In this document: positions 18,898 through 31,711 of the stretch, in pieces | Numbering within the stretch: position 1 is the first letter of the stretch | How the letters are laid out: every line of letters starts with the position of its first letter | Assembly: GCF_026015985.1 (NCBI RefSeq) | Contig: NZ_CP110389.1 | Coordinates: 1,334,001-1,398,000 of the forward strand | Source of the DNA: Rhodopseudomonas sp. P2A-2r | GTDB lineage: Bacteria > Pseudomonadota > Alphaproteobacteria > Rhizobiales > Xanthobacteraceae | Length of the DNA stretch: 64,000 nt | Direction: 5' to 3' | Position numbers and translations under genes: made by a program | The notes under the pieces: generated by a model | Seen by the model: the letters and a program-made list of their open reading frames with translations, nothing else | Databases searched by the model: none | Told to the model about the DNA's origin: nothing

Positions 18898-19251
18898 TCA
18901 CTCTGCGTCGAGCTGGCCCCTGTAATCGTCCAGCACGCCCTGGACGCGGTAGCAGCTGGCGCTATCGGGGGTGAACGGCGCCCAGCGTTTGAGTTCGACC
19001 ACGTAGACCGTGGAGTCCTGCAGGCCACGCGCGTAGCCGGCCTCGATATTCTTCTGGTCGGCAGCCGAAAGATAGCGGTTCAGTGCCGCGCGTAAACTCT
19101 TGGTCTGGCCCTGGCTGATGAAGTCCTGCATCTCGCAGCGTGTCGCCGCGGCGAAGAACGAACCCGCGCTGACAGCGACGTGAGACGGCATCGCCTCCGC
19201 GGGCGTGCCGCACAGGCCGAGCAGCACCAGCCACGCCCCGCGTCTCGTCAT
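18898..19251 (-). CDS. Secreted hypothetical protein (117 aa)
   Basis: Start ATG 19251 gives MTRRGAWLVLLGLCGTPAEA, a clear signal peptide. The mature part contains two cysteines (CEMQDFISQGQTKS and ASCYRVQGVLDDY) that could form a disulfide and a YLSAADQKNIEAGYARGLQ helix. I do not recognise the family. It resembles small periplasmic proteins of unknown function found across the order. Longer upstream starts would only add Arg-rich unconserved sequence. Confidence 0.7.
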   Translation of the reverse strand: MTRRGAWLVLLGLCGTPAEAMPSHVAVSAGSFFAAATRCEMQDFISQGQTKSLRAALNRYLSAADQKNIEAGYARGLQDSTVYVVELKRWAPFTPDSASCYRVQGVLDDYRGQLDAE

Positions 19252-19578
19252 GTCGCGATATCCACCAGCCATCGCCCGCAAACGTAGCGTGCGGGCGGCG
19301 ACGATCAATCGGCCTTTGGTCGCGGTCGGGACATGACGACGTTCGCCGGCGGAACAGGCCCGCGGCGCAGAGGGAACATGGAGCATGAGAACCGGGGGAT
19401 CGAGAGAGGGAGATGTCACGACCTTGAGGTCGCGCAGCAATCCCGCTTTTGTGTGGTCATCGGAGTGAGTCCCGATTTATCCACATGCGCTGCAACTATC
19501 ACATCAGGCGCAGGTCGTGAGTTCCCCGCTCCGCTTCGCGAAGCAATGCCTCGCGAAGCAGAGAGGTGAAAACCGTCG
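19252..19578. other. Intergenic region between gltD end and a secreted hypothetical gene
   Basis: The 327 bases hold the promoter region of the secreted hypothetical gene on the minus strand and the hairpin after gltD (19529-19563). No convincing coding frame or RNA gene was seen. Confidence 0.6.
19529..19563 (-). terminator. Hairpin immediately downstream of gltD
   Basis: The 13-base arms (19529-19541 and 19551-19563) pair with one mismatch around a 9-base loop, with the core gcttcgcga/tcgcgaagc. It starts 15 bases after the gltD stop. There is no T tract. A related gcgaagcttcgc palindrome sits at 6064-6102, so it may also be a dispersed element. Confidence 0.55.
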
Positions 19579-21036
19579 TTACTTCGGCAGTGTCGTGCTG
19601 CCCATCAGCTGCTGGTCGATGGCGCGTGCGCACAGGCGGCCTTCGCGGATCGCCCACACCACCAGCGACTGACCGCGGCGCATGTCGCCGGCGGAGAACA
19701 CCTTCGGCAGCGAAGTCGCGAAGTCGGTGGTGGCGGCGCGGACATTGCCGCGCGGATCGAGGTCGACGCCAAGGGTCTTCAGCAGGCCCTCATGCACCGG
19801 ATGGACGAAGCCCATGGCCAGCAGAACGAGATCGGCCTTGAGCACGAATTCGGTGCCCGGGATCGGCTTGAACTTGTCGTCGACCTGTACGCAGTTAAGC
19901 TGTTCGACCTTGCCGTCGGAGCCCGAGAAGGTCTGGGTCAGCACGGCGAATTCGCGCTTCGCGCCTTCGGCCTGGCTCGACGAGGTCCGCATCTTGAGCG
20001 GCCAATAGGGCCACGACAGGCCCTTGTTCTCGTGTTCCGGCGGCGCCGGCATGATCTCGAGCTGGGTCACCGATAGCGCGCCCTGGCGGAACGAGGTGCC
20101 GATACAGTCGGAGCCGGTGTCGCCGCCGCCGATGACGACGACATGCTTGCCGCCGGCGAGAATGTCGGAGACGGCGCCGAGCGGCTCGCTGGAGACGCGG
20201 CGGTTCTGCTGCGGCAGGAAATCCATCGCAAAGTGGATGCCCTTGAGGTCGCGGCCGGGGATCGGCAGGTCGCGCGCGGCCTCGGCGCCGCCTGTCAGCG
20301 CAACGGCGTCATGCTTCGCCAGCAATTCCTGCGGGTCGATCGCGTTGGGCGAGGTGCCGCCGACAGCGCGGCCGTAATGGAAGGTGACGCCTTCGGCCTG
20401 CATCTGTTCGACACGGCGGTCGATGACGTGCTTTTCCATCTTGAAGTCGGGAATGCCGTAGCGCATCAGGCCGCCGGCCTTGGCGAACTTCTCGTAGACA
20501 TGGACGTCATGGCCGGCGCGCGCCAGCTGCTGGGCACAGGCCATGCCGGCCGGGCCGGCGCCGACCACCGCAACGGACTTGCCGGTCTTCACGGCGGCAA
20601 TCTCCGGCTTCAGCCAGCCGTTATCCCATGCCTTGTCGACGATAGCGCATTCGATGGTCTTGATGGTCACCGGGTTGTCGTCGATGTTCAGCGTGCACGA
20701 CGCCTCGCACGGCGCCGGGCAGATGCGCCCGGTGATCTCCGGGAAATTGTTGGTGGAGTGCAAGTTGCGGGAGGCCTCTTCCCAGTTGCCGTTGTAGACG
20801 AGGTCGTTCCAGTCCGGGATCTGGTTGTTGACCGGGCAGCCTGGCGTGCCGGGCTGAACCGAGCCGGTGCCGTGGCAATAGGGAATGCCGCAATTCATGC
20901 AGCGCGCCGCCTGGTCGCGGACGTCCTTCTCGTTCAGCGGAATGACGAACTCGCTGTAACCCTTGAGGCGTTCGGCGACCGGCGCATACTTGCGGTCGTG
21001 ACGTTCGATTTCCAGAAAACCTGTGATCTTGCCCAT
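19579..21036 (-). CDS. gltD: Glutamate synthase (NADPH) small subunit
   Basis: The 485-residue beta subunit of glutamate synthase carries electrons from NADPH through FAD and iron-sulfur centres to GltB. The N-terminus [17 protein letters not shown] is typical, and fixes the start at ATG 21036. Cysteines for 4Fe-4S clusters occur in [12 protein letters not shown] and [12 protein letters not shown], and again in [12 protein letters not shown]. The FAD motif is [18 protein letters not shown] with [15 protein letters not shown]. The NADPH motif is [15 protein letters not shown], and the C-terminus ends [18 protein letters not shown]. It follows gltB on the same strand; the order gltB-gltD forms the GOGAT operon, with a palindromic repeat in the 172-base gap. 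Confidence 0.97.
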   Translation of the reverse strand: MGKITGFLEIERHDRKYAPVAERLKGYSEFVIPLNEKDVRDQAARCMNCGIPYCHGTGSVQPGTPGCPVNNQIPDWNDLVYNGNWEEASRNLHSTNNFPEITGRICPAPCEASCTLNIDDNPVTIKTIECAIVDKAWDNGWLKPEIAAVKTGKSVAVVGAGPAGMACAQQLARAGHDVHVYEKFAKAGGLMRYGIPDFKMEKHVIDRRVEQMQAEGVTFHYGRAVGGTSPNAIDPQELLAKHDAVALTGGAEAARDLPIPGRDLKGIHFAMDFLPQQNRRVSSEPLGAVSDILAGGKHVVVIGGGDTGSDCIGTSFRQGALSVTQLEIMPAPPEHENKGLSWPYWPLKMRTSSSQAEGAKREFAVLTQTFSGSDGKVEQLNCVQVDDKFKPIPGTEFVLKADLVLLAMGFVHPVHEGLLKTLGVDLDPRGNVRAATTDFATSLPKVFSAGDMRRGQSLVVWAIREGRLCARAIDQQLMGSTTLPK

Positions 21037-21067
21037 GTAACCCAACGCCCCTGCAACTTGTCCCATC

Positions 21068-21201
21068 GTCATCCTGAGGAGCGAGCCCATTTGGGCGAGC
21101 CTCGAAGGATGAGTGTTCAACTTCCGTGTTCAACCATCCGTGTTCAACCATCCGTCGCCCTTCGAGGCCGTCGCTGCGCGACGGCCTCGAAGGGCGACGG
21201 G
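21068..21201. repeat. Dispersed palindromic repeat, copy 2, with short direct repeats
   Basis: This element between gltB and gltD shares the words gtcatcctgagg and gcgagcctcgaaggatg with the copy after hemH (4353-4469). A run of short direct repeats (tgttcaac, three times, with ccgtgttcaaccat twice) at about 21113-21152 replaces the centre. The right end is an inverted pair around cgtcgcccttcgaggccgtcg. Being inside the gltBD operon, its RNA hairpins could set the ratio of the two subunits (inference). Confidence 0.75.
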
Positions 21202-21208
21202 CTCTGTG

Positions 21209-25954
<4,746 letters not shown>

Positions 25955-26447
25955 CTTCATCCTCTCAACCCCGTCAGGGGTTCTGCCGTCGTCGCGCACC
26001 TTGGCTGTTCGCGGCACCCACCGGGCCACCGCTCGCTCACCGCGAGCCGCTGTTTAAGAATTCAGGCGGTGGTGCCCATCGTCCCCGGCGGCCACCCCTA
26101 CCTCGCAATTCAGGCGTCTAGGCGCCTGTTTGGCTGCAAACCCTGTGCCGGGTTCGCGTCCCCAAATTGAGACAGCTTTGCTGTCCTAACCCGGACCTTG
26201 CCAAATTTTATTCTATCACACAAGCGCGCGCGAGTCCTCTGTCGCATCGCAACCGGCGCCCGCAAAATGCACCCGCAGGCCGCGGATTTGATGCGGCGGT
26301 GCCGCGATCCGGCCCAAGCGTTGCCGGATTCAGCGGAGAGGTTGCGTGCCGGTCAGCCAGGCCTCGCAGGGCGAGCGGACCGCCGGGGAGCGTTGGGTCG
26401 GAAGACTGGCCGCACTCAGGCGCGGGGGCGACAAAGGAGCATTTGCG
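25955..26447. other. Intergenic region upstream of gltB and the PepSY-like gene
   Basis: The 493 bases separate two divergent genes and should carry both promoters. A 6-bp perfect hairpin (aacccc-gtca-ggggtt, 25967-25982) lies just ahead of the gltB ribosome site on the minus strand. I see no convincing coding frame, RNA gene or consensus sigma-54 site. Confidence 0.5.
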
Positions 26448-27205
26448 ATGAAGCTGTATCTGGGATGGGTTGTGTCGGCGGGCGTGATGGTTACCGCTGC
26501 GGCGGCAAACGCGCAGGTCCTGGTTCCCTATCGGATCGGCGCCGCGCCAACTGTGGTGATCTCCGACGTTGATGGGCCCTATGCGGCGATTCCGCCGGAG
26601 ATGGCGGTGCCACGCTACGGCCCGCCGGTGCTGCCGCCGCGGGAGATCTACGCCATCGCCCGTGAGAATGGTTTTGCGCCGCTTGGCGCACCGCAGCAGC
26701 GCGGGGTGGTCTACACGATCTCAGCGATCAATCGCGACGGTGAGGATGGTCGACTGGTGATCGACGCCCGCAACGGTCGGCTCGTCCGTTTCATGCCGGC
26801 CGATCGCTTGGGTGACCGGATGGGCGAGGAGACCGTCACCACCTACGGGCCGGTCGGCGCGCTGCCGCCGGCGCCAGATTATCGCCGGCCCCCGCGCCCC
26901 GCGGCGGTGCCGCGGCTCGCCAGCCGCACCCCTCGGTGCCGTTGCCCAAGGCGCCGCCACCGCGCGCCATGGCAACGCCCGCCAAGCCTGTGGCGAAGGT
27001 GCCCGCCGTGGCTGTGGCCCCCGAGGTCAAGCCTGCCGTGCCGACGGTCCAGCAGGCGGTGGTCGCGCCGAAACCGGATCCGGACAAGGTGCGGGTGATC
27101 CCGCTCGATGCCGCACACGCTGTCGATGCGCCGGCCGAAGCCAAGCCCGCCGCGCCTGCCATCGCGCCGACCGAGGCAATGCCGCCGGTGCAGGGGCTGG
27201 ATTGA
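26448..27205 (+). pseudogene. Secreted PepSY-like hypothetical protein, frameshift at a C5 run
   Basis: ATG 26448 with an aggag site starts a signal peptide (MKLYLGWVVSAGVMVTAAAA, then NAQ). The following region, with EIYAIARENGFAPLGAPQQR, GVVYTISAINRDGEDGRLVI and DARNGRLVRFMPADR, resembles small PepSY-like proteins of Rhizobiales. After about residue 145 the frame turns into an Arg-rich shadow, while another frame carries a Pro/Ala/Val-rich tail (APPPRAMATPAKPVAKVPA to MPPVQGLD). Adding one C in the run 26889-26893 joins the two into a 252-residue protein. The function is unknown. The intact flanks suggest a sequence error rather than decay. Confidence 0.7.
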
Positions 27206-27285
27206 TCTGACCGGCAGATGGCGCCAGTTTCTCTCCCTCGCGGGAGAAGTGCCGTGGGTGATGTCAGCGGCGTGCGCCACCCATG

Positions 27286-27314
27286 AAAAAGCGCCCCGGT
27301 TTCCCGGGGCGCTT
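27286..27314 (-). terminator. Intrinsic terminator of hsp20
   Basis: An 11-bp stem (aagcgccccgg paired with ccggggcgctt, 27289-27299 and 27304-27314, loop tttc) is followed on the minus strand by TTTTT. It lies 35 bases after the hsp20 stop. Confidence 0.85.
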
Positions 27315-27348
27315 CATATTCAATTGGGCTCTGTCGAACTATCCGCGT

Positions 27349-27830
27349 TCAGGCGGCCGCCTTCTCGGCGCTGCCGTCGACCACCTGCGGCGCGGCGACT
27401 GCCGTGCTGGTGGTGATGGGGATGTTGCGCGGCTTCTTGGCCTCCGGAATCTCGCGGACGAGGTCGACGTGGAGCAGGCCATTCTCAAGCGAGGCGTTCT
27501 TCACCTGGACGAAGTCGGCCAGCTGGAACGCGCGCTCGAAGGTGCGCGCCGCAATACCGCGGTACAGCACTTCGGACGTCGCCGGTGCATTCTGGTTCGC
27601 GGCTTTCTCGCCCTTGATCGTCAGCGTATTCTCCTTGGCGACGATGGAGAGCTCGTTCGGCGCAAAGCCGGATACCGCGACGCTGATGCGGTAGTCGTTC
27701 TCGCCGGTGCGCTCGATATTGTAGGGGGATAGCCGGGCGACCCATCGCTATTGGCCTGGTCGAGCAACGAGAAGAAGCGGTCGAAGCCGACGGTGGAACG
27801 ATAAAACGGGGTCAGATCGTAGGTACGCAT
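27349..27830 (-). pseudogene. Hsp20 / alpha-crystallin small heat-shock protein, frameshift at a C5 run
   Basis: ATG 27830 starts MRTYDLTPFYRSTVGFDRFF, the standard class A small heat-shock start in rhizobia. After GSPGYPP the frame is lost, while an adjacent frame carries the rest of the alpha-crystallin domain: NDYRISVAVSGFAPNELSI, KENTLTIKGEKA, EVLYRGIAARTFERAFQLAD, ASLENGLLHVDLVREIPE and an Ala-rich tail. Adding one base in the five-base run at 27724-27728 gives YPPYNIER and a 160-residue chaperone of normal length. It prevents aggregation of unfolded proteins. The gene has a heat-shock promoter, a ROSE RNA thermometer and its own terminator, all intact, so a sequence error is the best explanation for the frameshift. 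Confidence 0.88.
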
Positions 27831-27834
27831 AATG

Positions 27835-27917
27835 AGTCCTCCATTGAGCGACTGTTGCAGTAACCCGCCCGCCATCGGGCCGGGCATTGTTTCGTGCAGC
27901 CTAGAGAGGCCTGCACG
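27835..27917 (-). promoter_or_regulatory. ROSE-type RNA thermometer in the hsp20 5' leader
   Basis: On the minus strand the leader ends agtcgct-caatgg-aggact. The segment tcgct fits the ROSE consensus U(U/C)GCU and pairs with the Shine-Dalgarno agga, leaving one bulged G, exactly the arrangement that melts on heating. This hairpin is 27835-27853. Upstream are two further hairpins, one of them cgtgcag/ctgcacg at 27893-27917. ROSE elements control small heat-shock genes in Bradyrhizobium and other rhizobia. Confidence 0.8.
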
Positions 27918-27923
27918 AAGGTG

Positions 27924-27951
27924 ATATGGGAGGACCGGCGCGGCCTGCAAG
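27924..27951 (-). promoter_or_regulatory. Sigma-32-like heat-shock promoter of hsp20
   Basis: On the minus strand CTTGCAG (27945-27951) is followed 14 bases later by CCCATAT (27924-27930), which fits the RpoH pattern CTTG...CCCATNT. Transcription would start near 27917, just ahead of the ROSE leader. Confidence 0.6.
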
Positions 27952-28025
27952 AGGTCGCCAAAGATTCCTGTTTCCGGCCTTTCATCTCTTGAAATCCAGC
28001 GATTTTCACCTAACCGGTCCCGGTC

Positions 28026-28973
28026 ATGACGCTCGTCTCGATCCCTGCCAACCCCGTCCCGGACGATGTCGTCTCAGGCACCATCAAGACCCCCGACGGC
28101 GCTGAACTACGGTTCGCGCGCTGGGCGCCGCCGGCGGGCCGCAGGGGCACGGTGTGCGTGTTCACGGGTCGCGGCGAGTCGATCGAGAAATATTTCGAGA
28201 CAGTGCGCGACCTGCGCGACCGCGGCTTCGCGGTGGCGATGATAGACTGGCGCGGCCAGGGCCATTCGTCGCGGCGGCTGCGCGACTCCCGCAAGGGCTA
28301 CGTCCGCGATTTCGCCGATTTCGAGATCGATGTGGAGACCTTCGTGCAGCAGATCGTGCTGCCGGATTGTCCGCCGCCGCATTTCGCGCTGGCGCATTCC
28401 ATGGGTGGCGCGGTGATGCTGCGCATCGCTCATTCAGGCAAGCGCTGGTTCGACCGCATGGTGCTGTCGGCGCCGATGATCGACCTGCCCGGCCACAGCA
28501 CCTCGCTGGCGGCCCGCACGCTGATCCGCGCGATGCGATGGACCGGGCAGGGCGGCAACTATGTGCCCGGCGGCAACGACGCGCTGACCGGTGCGACGCC
28601 GTTCGCAGGCAACAAGCTGACCAGCGATCCGGTGCGCTACGCCCGCAACGCCGCGATCCTCGAAGAGGATCCGATGCTGGGCCTGGGCTCGCCGACGGTG
28701 GCCTGGGCCGATGCGGCGTTCCGGACCATGCGGGCGTTTCGCGAGGCCAGCTATCCCACGCAGATCCGCCAGCCGATCCTGATGCTGGCGGCGGGCCAGG
28801 ACCAGATCGTGTCGACGCCGGCCATCGAGGAATTCGCCTATCATCTGCGCGCCGGCTCGCATCTGGTCATCGCCGGCGCCCGCCACGAGATCCTGCAGGA
28901 GCAGGACCGCTATCGCGGCCAGTTCTGGGCGGCATTCGACGCGTTCGTGCCGGGCACGCCGTTGTTCAAGTAG
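28026..28973 (+). CDS. Alpha/beta hydrolase (lysophospholipase / monoacylglycerol lipase type)
   Basis: The 315-residue protein is a Hydrolase_4 family enzyme. It contains GTVCVFTGRGESIEKYFETV, the DWRGQGHSSRR segment, the nucleophile elbow ALAHSMGGAVML, the acid region MLAAGQDQIVSTPAIEEF and the catalytic histidine in VIAGARHEILQEQDRYR. It most resembles PldB-like lysophospholipases. No signal peptide is visible. The gene is 13 bases ahead of a LysE-type exporter gene on the same strand and may be co-transcribed with it. Confidence 0.92.
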   Translation: MTLVSIPANPVPDDVVSGTIKTPDGAELRFARWAPPAGRRGTVCVFTGRGESIEKYFETVRDLRDRGFAVAMIDWRGQGHSSRRLRDSRKGYVRDFADFEIDVETFVQQIVLPDCPPPHFALAHSMGGAVMLRIAHSGKRWFDRMVLSAPMIDLPGHSTSLAARTLIRAMRWTGQGGNYVPGGNDALTGATPFAGNKLTSDPVRYARNAAILEEDPMLGLGSPTVAWADAAFRTMRAFREASYPTQIRQPILMLAAGQDQIVSTPAIEEFAYHLRAGSHLVIAGARHEILQEQDRYRGQFWAAFDAFVPGTPLFK

Positions 28974-28986
28974 AGAGACCGACGCC

Positions 28987-29619
28987 ATGCTCGGCATTCA
29001 TGACTTCTGGCTGTTCATCGTGGCGGGGCTGCTGCTCAACGTTACGCCGGGCCCTGACACGCTCTACATTGTCGGTCGCGGCGTGCAGATGGGGTGGCGC
29101 GGCGGCGCCGTCGCGGCGCTCGGCATCAGCGCCGGCTGCTTGGTGCATGTGTTCGCCGCGGCGGTCGGTCTGTCGGCGCTGCTGGCGGCGTCGTCCGCGG
29201 CCTTTACGGCGGTCAAGCTGATCGGCGCGGCCTATCTGCTGTATATCGGCGTCCGCATGCTGCTGACGCGGTCGCCTGCGCCGGCCGAGGCGCCCGACCT
29301 GCCGACGCTGTCGCTGCACCAGGTGTTCTGGCAGGGCGCGCTGACCAATGCGCTCAATCCCAAGGTGGCGCTGTTCTTCCTGGCTTTCCTGCCGCAATTC
29401 GTCGATGCGGCGTCGCCCGGCAAGGGATTGGCCTTCGTCGCGCTCGGCCTGGTCTTTATCTTCAACGGCACGCTGTGGAATCTCGGCATGGCGGCCTTTG
29501 CCGCCCGGGCCGCCGGACGGCTCCGTCGCTCCGACGGCGCGCTCAGGTGGATCAACCGCGTGCTCGGTGGCGTGTTCGTGGCTCTCGGAGTTCGCGTGGC
29601 GATGCTCGAGGCGCGTTAA
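28987..29619 (+). CDS. LysE/RhtB family amino acid exporter
   Basis: The 210-residue inner-membrane protein has about six hydrophobic segments and the family start FWLFIVAGLLLNVTPGPDTLYIV. The segments GISAGCLVHVFAAAVGL and FWQGALTNALNPKVALFFLAFLPQF are characteristic of the LysE/RhtB group. It should export an amino acid or homoserine lactone-like compound; the substrate is unknown. Its stop overlaps that of the convergent TauE/SafE gene by 4 bases. Confidence 0.93.
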   Translation: MLGIHDFWLFIVAGLLLNVTPGPDTLYIVGRGVQMGWRGGAVAALGISAGCLVHVFAAAVGLSALLAASSAAFTAVKLIGAAYLLYIGVRMLLTRSPAPAEAPDLPTLSLHQVFWQGALTNALNPKVALFFLAFLPQFVDAASPGKGLAFVALGLVFIFNGTLWNLGMAAFAARAAGRLRRSDGALRWINRVLGGVFVALGVRVAMLEAR

Positions 29620-30371
29620 CCGGCGAGGACCGACCAGGTCGCGCTGCCAGCGAGATAAAGACCGAGCAGCAGCATGGCGATCAGGAACCAGCGGCGGAAG
29701 GCCTCGGGCTGCAGCCGGGTCCGCACCGCCTGGCCGATGAACATGCCGCTGAAGGCTGCGACCATGGCGACGATGCCGGGCAGGGCGGTGGAGGCGTTGA
29801 GCAAGCCGGCACTGGTCAGGTTGAACGCCTGCGACAGGGTGGCGACGGTGAAGAAGACCCCGAGCGCCTGCACCAGTTCGTCCTTCTCCATGCCGATCGA
29901 CTGCATGAAGGGCATGGACGGGATCACCTGGACGCCGGTGGCCGCTGCCACCACGCCGGTGAGGAGCCCGACGATGCCGCCAATCCAGCGTTCATTGGCC
30001 GGTTCGACGCTGAAGCTGAATTTCACCAGGCTGATCAGCGCATAGATCACCAGCAGGAAGCCGAGAACGATCGCGCCATACCGCGCATAGGGGCCGGTCA
30101 TCAGGCCGCCACAGCTCCAGATACCAAATGCCGTGCCGACCATCAGCGGCCATAGCCGGCGGATGATGTCGCGCAGATAGGGGCCGACGAAGGTCTGCCA
30201 GATATTGGTGACGATGGCCGGCAGGATGACGATCGTCAGCGCTTGCACCGGCGTCATGGCGACGGCGAGCAGGCCCATCGACACGGTGGGCAGGCCGAGG
30301 CCTATGACACCCTTGACGAAGCCGGCAAGCGCAAAGACGGCGGCGATGAGAACGATCAGCGAATCCGGCAT
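29616..30371 (-). CDS. TauE/SafE family membrane transporter (sulfite/sulfonate export type)
   Basis: The 251-residue membrane protein has about eight hydrophobic segments. The start VLIAAVFALAGFVKGVIGLGLPTVSM matches the first TauE/SafE repeat, and the second repeat appears at GIVGLLTGVVAAATGVQVIPSMPFM. Family members move sulfite, sulfoacetate or other anions across the inner membrane. No sulfur metabolism gene is adjacent. It is followed by a Crp/Fnr gene upstream on the same strand with 49 bases between, which does not by itself show a link. Confidence 0.92.
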   Translation of the reverse strand: MPDSLIVLIAAVFALAGFVKGVIGLGLPTVSMGLLAVAMTPVQALTIVILPAIVTNIWQTFVGPYLRDIIRRLWPLMVGTAFGIWSCGGLMTGPYARYGAIVLGFLLVIYALISLVKFSFSVEPANERWIGGIVGLLTGVVAAATGVQVIPSMPFMQSIGMEKDELVQALGVFFTVATLSQAFNLTSAGLLNASTALPGIVAMVAAFSGMFIGQAVRTRLQPEAFRRWFLIAMLLLGLYLAGSATWSVLAG

Positions 30372-30420
30372 GACGTGACATTGAACGATCGGCGCCGCGC
30401 GTCAATCACTGCCGGGTGCC

Positions 30421-31101
30421 TTATGGCGTTCGGGCGGCATGTTCCTGCAGCGTCTGGTAGCACTCGCACGACACGCGCTCCAGCGCGGTCCGGTCGACGA
30501 TCTTGATCACGCCGCGGGAGTAGGTGATCATGCCGGCGGCCTGCAGCTTGCCGGCGACTTCGGTGACCGAGGTGCGGCGCACGCCGAGCATTTCGGCCAT
30601 CAGTTCCTGGGTCAGGCTGACTGTGCCGTTCTCCGCACGATCGGCGGACTGCAGCAGCCAGCGGGCGAAGCGTTCCTCGACCGGATGCAGCGCATTGCAC
30701 GCGGCGGTAACCCGCGCCTGCGTCAACAACACCTCATTGTACTGGATGCACATGTTGCGTAGCGGCTCCGAGCCGGACACCGCCTTGCGGAATTGGGCCG
30801 ATGAAATTCTGGTTGCTGTGACCGTTAATTGCACGACGCAGCGAACCATCGAGCGATACAGGCCGAGCCCGGCCATGGCGCCGACCACGCCTTCGCGGCC
30901 GACGGTCGCCGTCTCGATGGCTTTGCCGTCGCGCATCACGGCCAAAAGCGAGAGCATCCCGCTGTGAGGGAAATATACCTGATCAGCCTCCTCGCCGGCT
31001 TCGAGCAGGATCTGGTTCTGCGGATAGGAGACTGTCGTGAGGTGCGGCGCGAGTAAGTTGAAATGCTCACGCGGCAAAGCGGCAAGAAGTTTGTTTTGCA
31101 T
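30421..31101 (-). CDS. Crp/Fnr family transcriptional regulator
   Basis: The 226-residue protein starts at ATG 31101 (MQNKLLAALPREHFNLLAP), where the family begins; earlier in-frame starts are poor. A cyclic-nucleotide-binding-like domain (NQILLEAGEEADQVYFPHSG, GREGVVGAMAGLG) is followed by a winged helix-turn-helix (HPVEERFARWLLQSADR, TQELMAEMLGVRRTSVTEVAGKL). It lacks the Fnr N-terminal cysteine cluster and the FixK type is not indicated. Related proteins with this exact layout are common in Bradyrhizobium and respond to unknown signals. Confidence 0.92.
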   Translation of the reverse strand: MQNKLLAALPREHFNLLAPHLTTVSYPQNQILLEAGEEADQVYFPHSGMLSLLAVMRDGKAIETATVGREGVVGAMAGLGLYRSMVRCVVQLTVTATRISSAQFRKAVSGSEPLRNMCIQYNEVLLTQARVTAACNALHPVEERFARWLLQSADRAENGTVSLTQELMAEMLGVRRTSVTEVAGKLQAAGMITYSRGVIKIVDRTALERVSCECYQTLQEHAARTP

Positions 31102-31711
31102 AGGATCGTTGTTAGGCAAAGCGACTATCCGCCCGATCGGTCGGGCCGCGTTGCCGCAGGGGATGAAAACAGCGCTCCGAGAGGGCCTTCCGCGAGAACC
31201 TAGTGATATAGGAATTGCAAGAGTGCTTTGTCGGTCCGGAACCGGGCTTAGCGGTTTCGTAGCTGACCGGTGGGGAAAGCCTGCAAATGGTTGAGCGGCA
31301 GCGACTCGGACTGAAAAACGTCCGGCCATGCGAATTATTTTTTGTCCGCGACCGGACGAAAACAGCATTTTTTGCGGGAATTGCTGCATTTGCATCGTTT
31401 GTCGATGCGGGGCGTTGATTGTCGCACGCTTTCGCGAACGAAAGGCAGCGTCGAATTTTGTCGGCCGTCGGCGGCTACCCGGCCTGCTGCAGGGTGATGC
31501 GACGGCCGGGCTGCGGGCAATGGCATTCAGCCCGATCGCGAGAGCACGGGCTCGCCCCTTGCCGTCTCTCTCTCTCTCTCTCTCAATCGGAAGGCGGGAG
31601 ACGGTCGGCCCACGGGGGGGCGTTGCGCAGTTCTGCCGCCAGAGATTTTAAACCTAGAACGTCGACTGCGAGAGCTTGGAGGAAGGCGTTCGCAACCGCC
31701 GGTGCGCGAGG
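31102..31711. other. Intergenic region with (TC)10 microsatellite and G7 run
   Basis: The 610 bases between the Crp/Fnr start and the hisN stop contain no convincing gene. Two T6 runs (near 31332 and 31370) and the small palindrome gtccgcgaccggac (about 31341-31354) lie in the upstream region of the regulator. Further on are a (TC)10 tract and a seven-G run. Short open frames here lack ribosome sites and recognisable proteins. Confidence 0.5.
31565..31584. repeat. Dinucleotide microsatellite (TC)10
   Basis: Ten perfect TC units run from 31565 to 31584, followed at 31614-31620 by a run of seven G. Both are unusual in this high-GC sequence and are prone to length change. They lie between hisN and the Crp/Fnr gene and touch no recognised coding frame. 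Confidence 0.9.

Noticed and set aside
31565..31584. CRISPR or VNTR array
   Set aside because: A simple dinucleotide tract without spacers; no CRISPR repeats or cas genes occur anywhere in the window.
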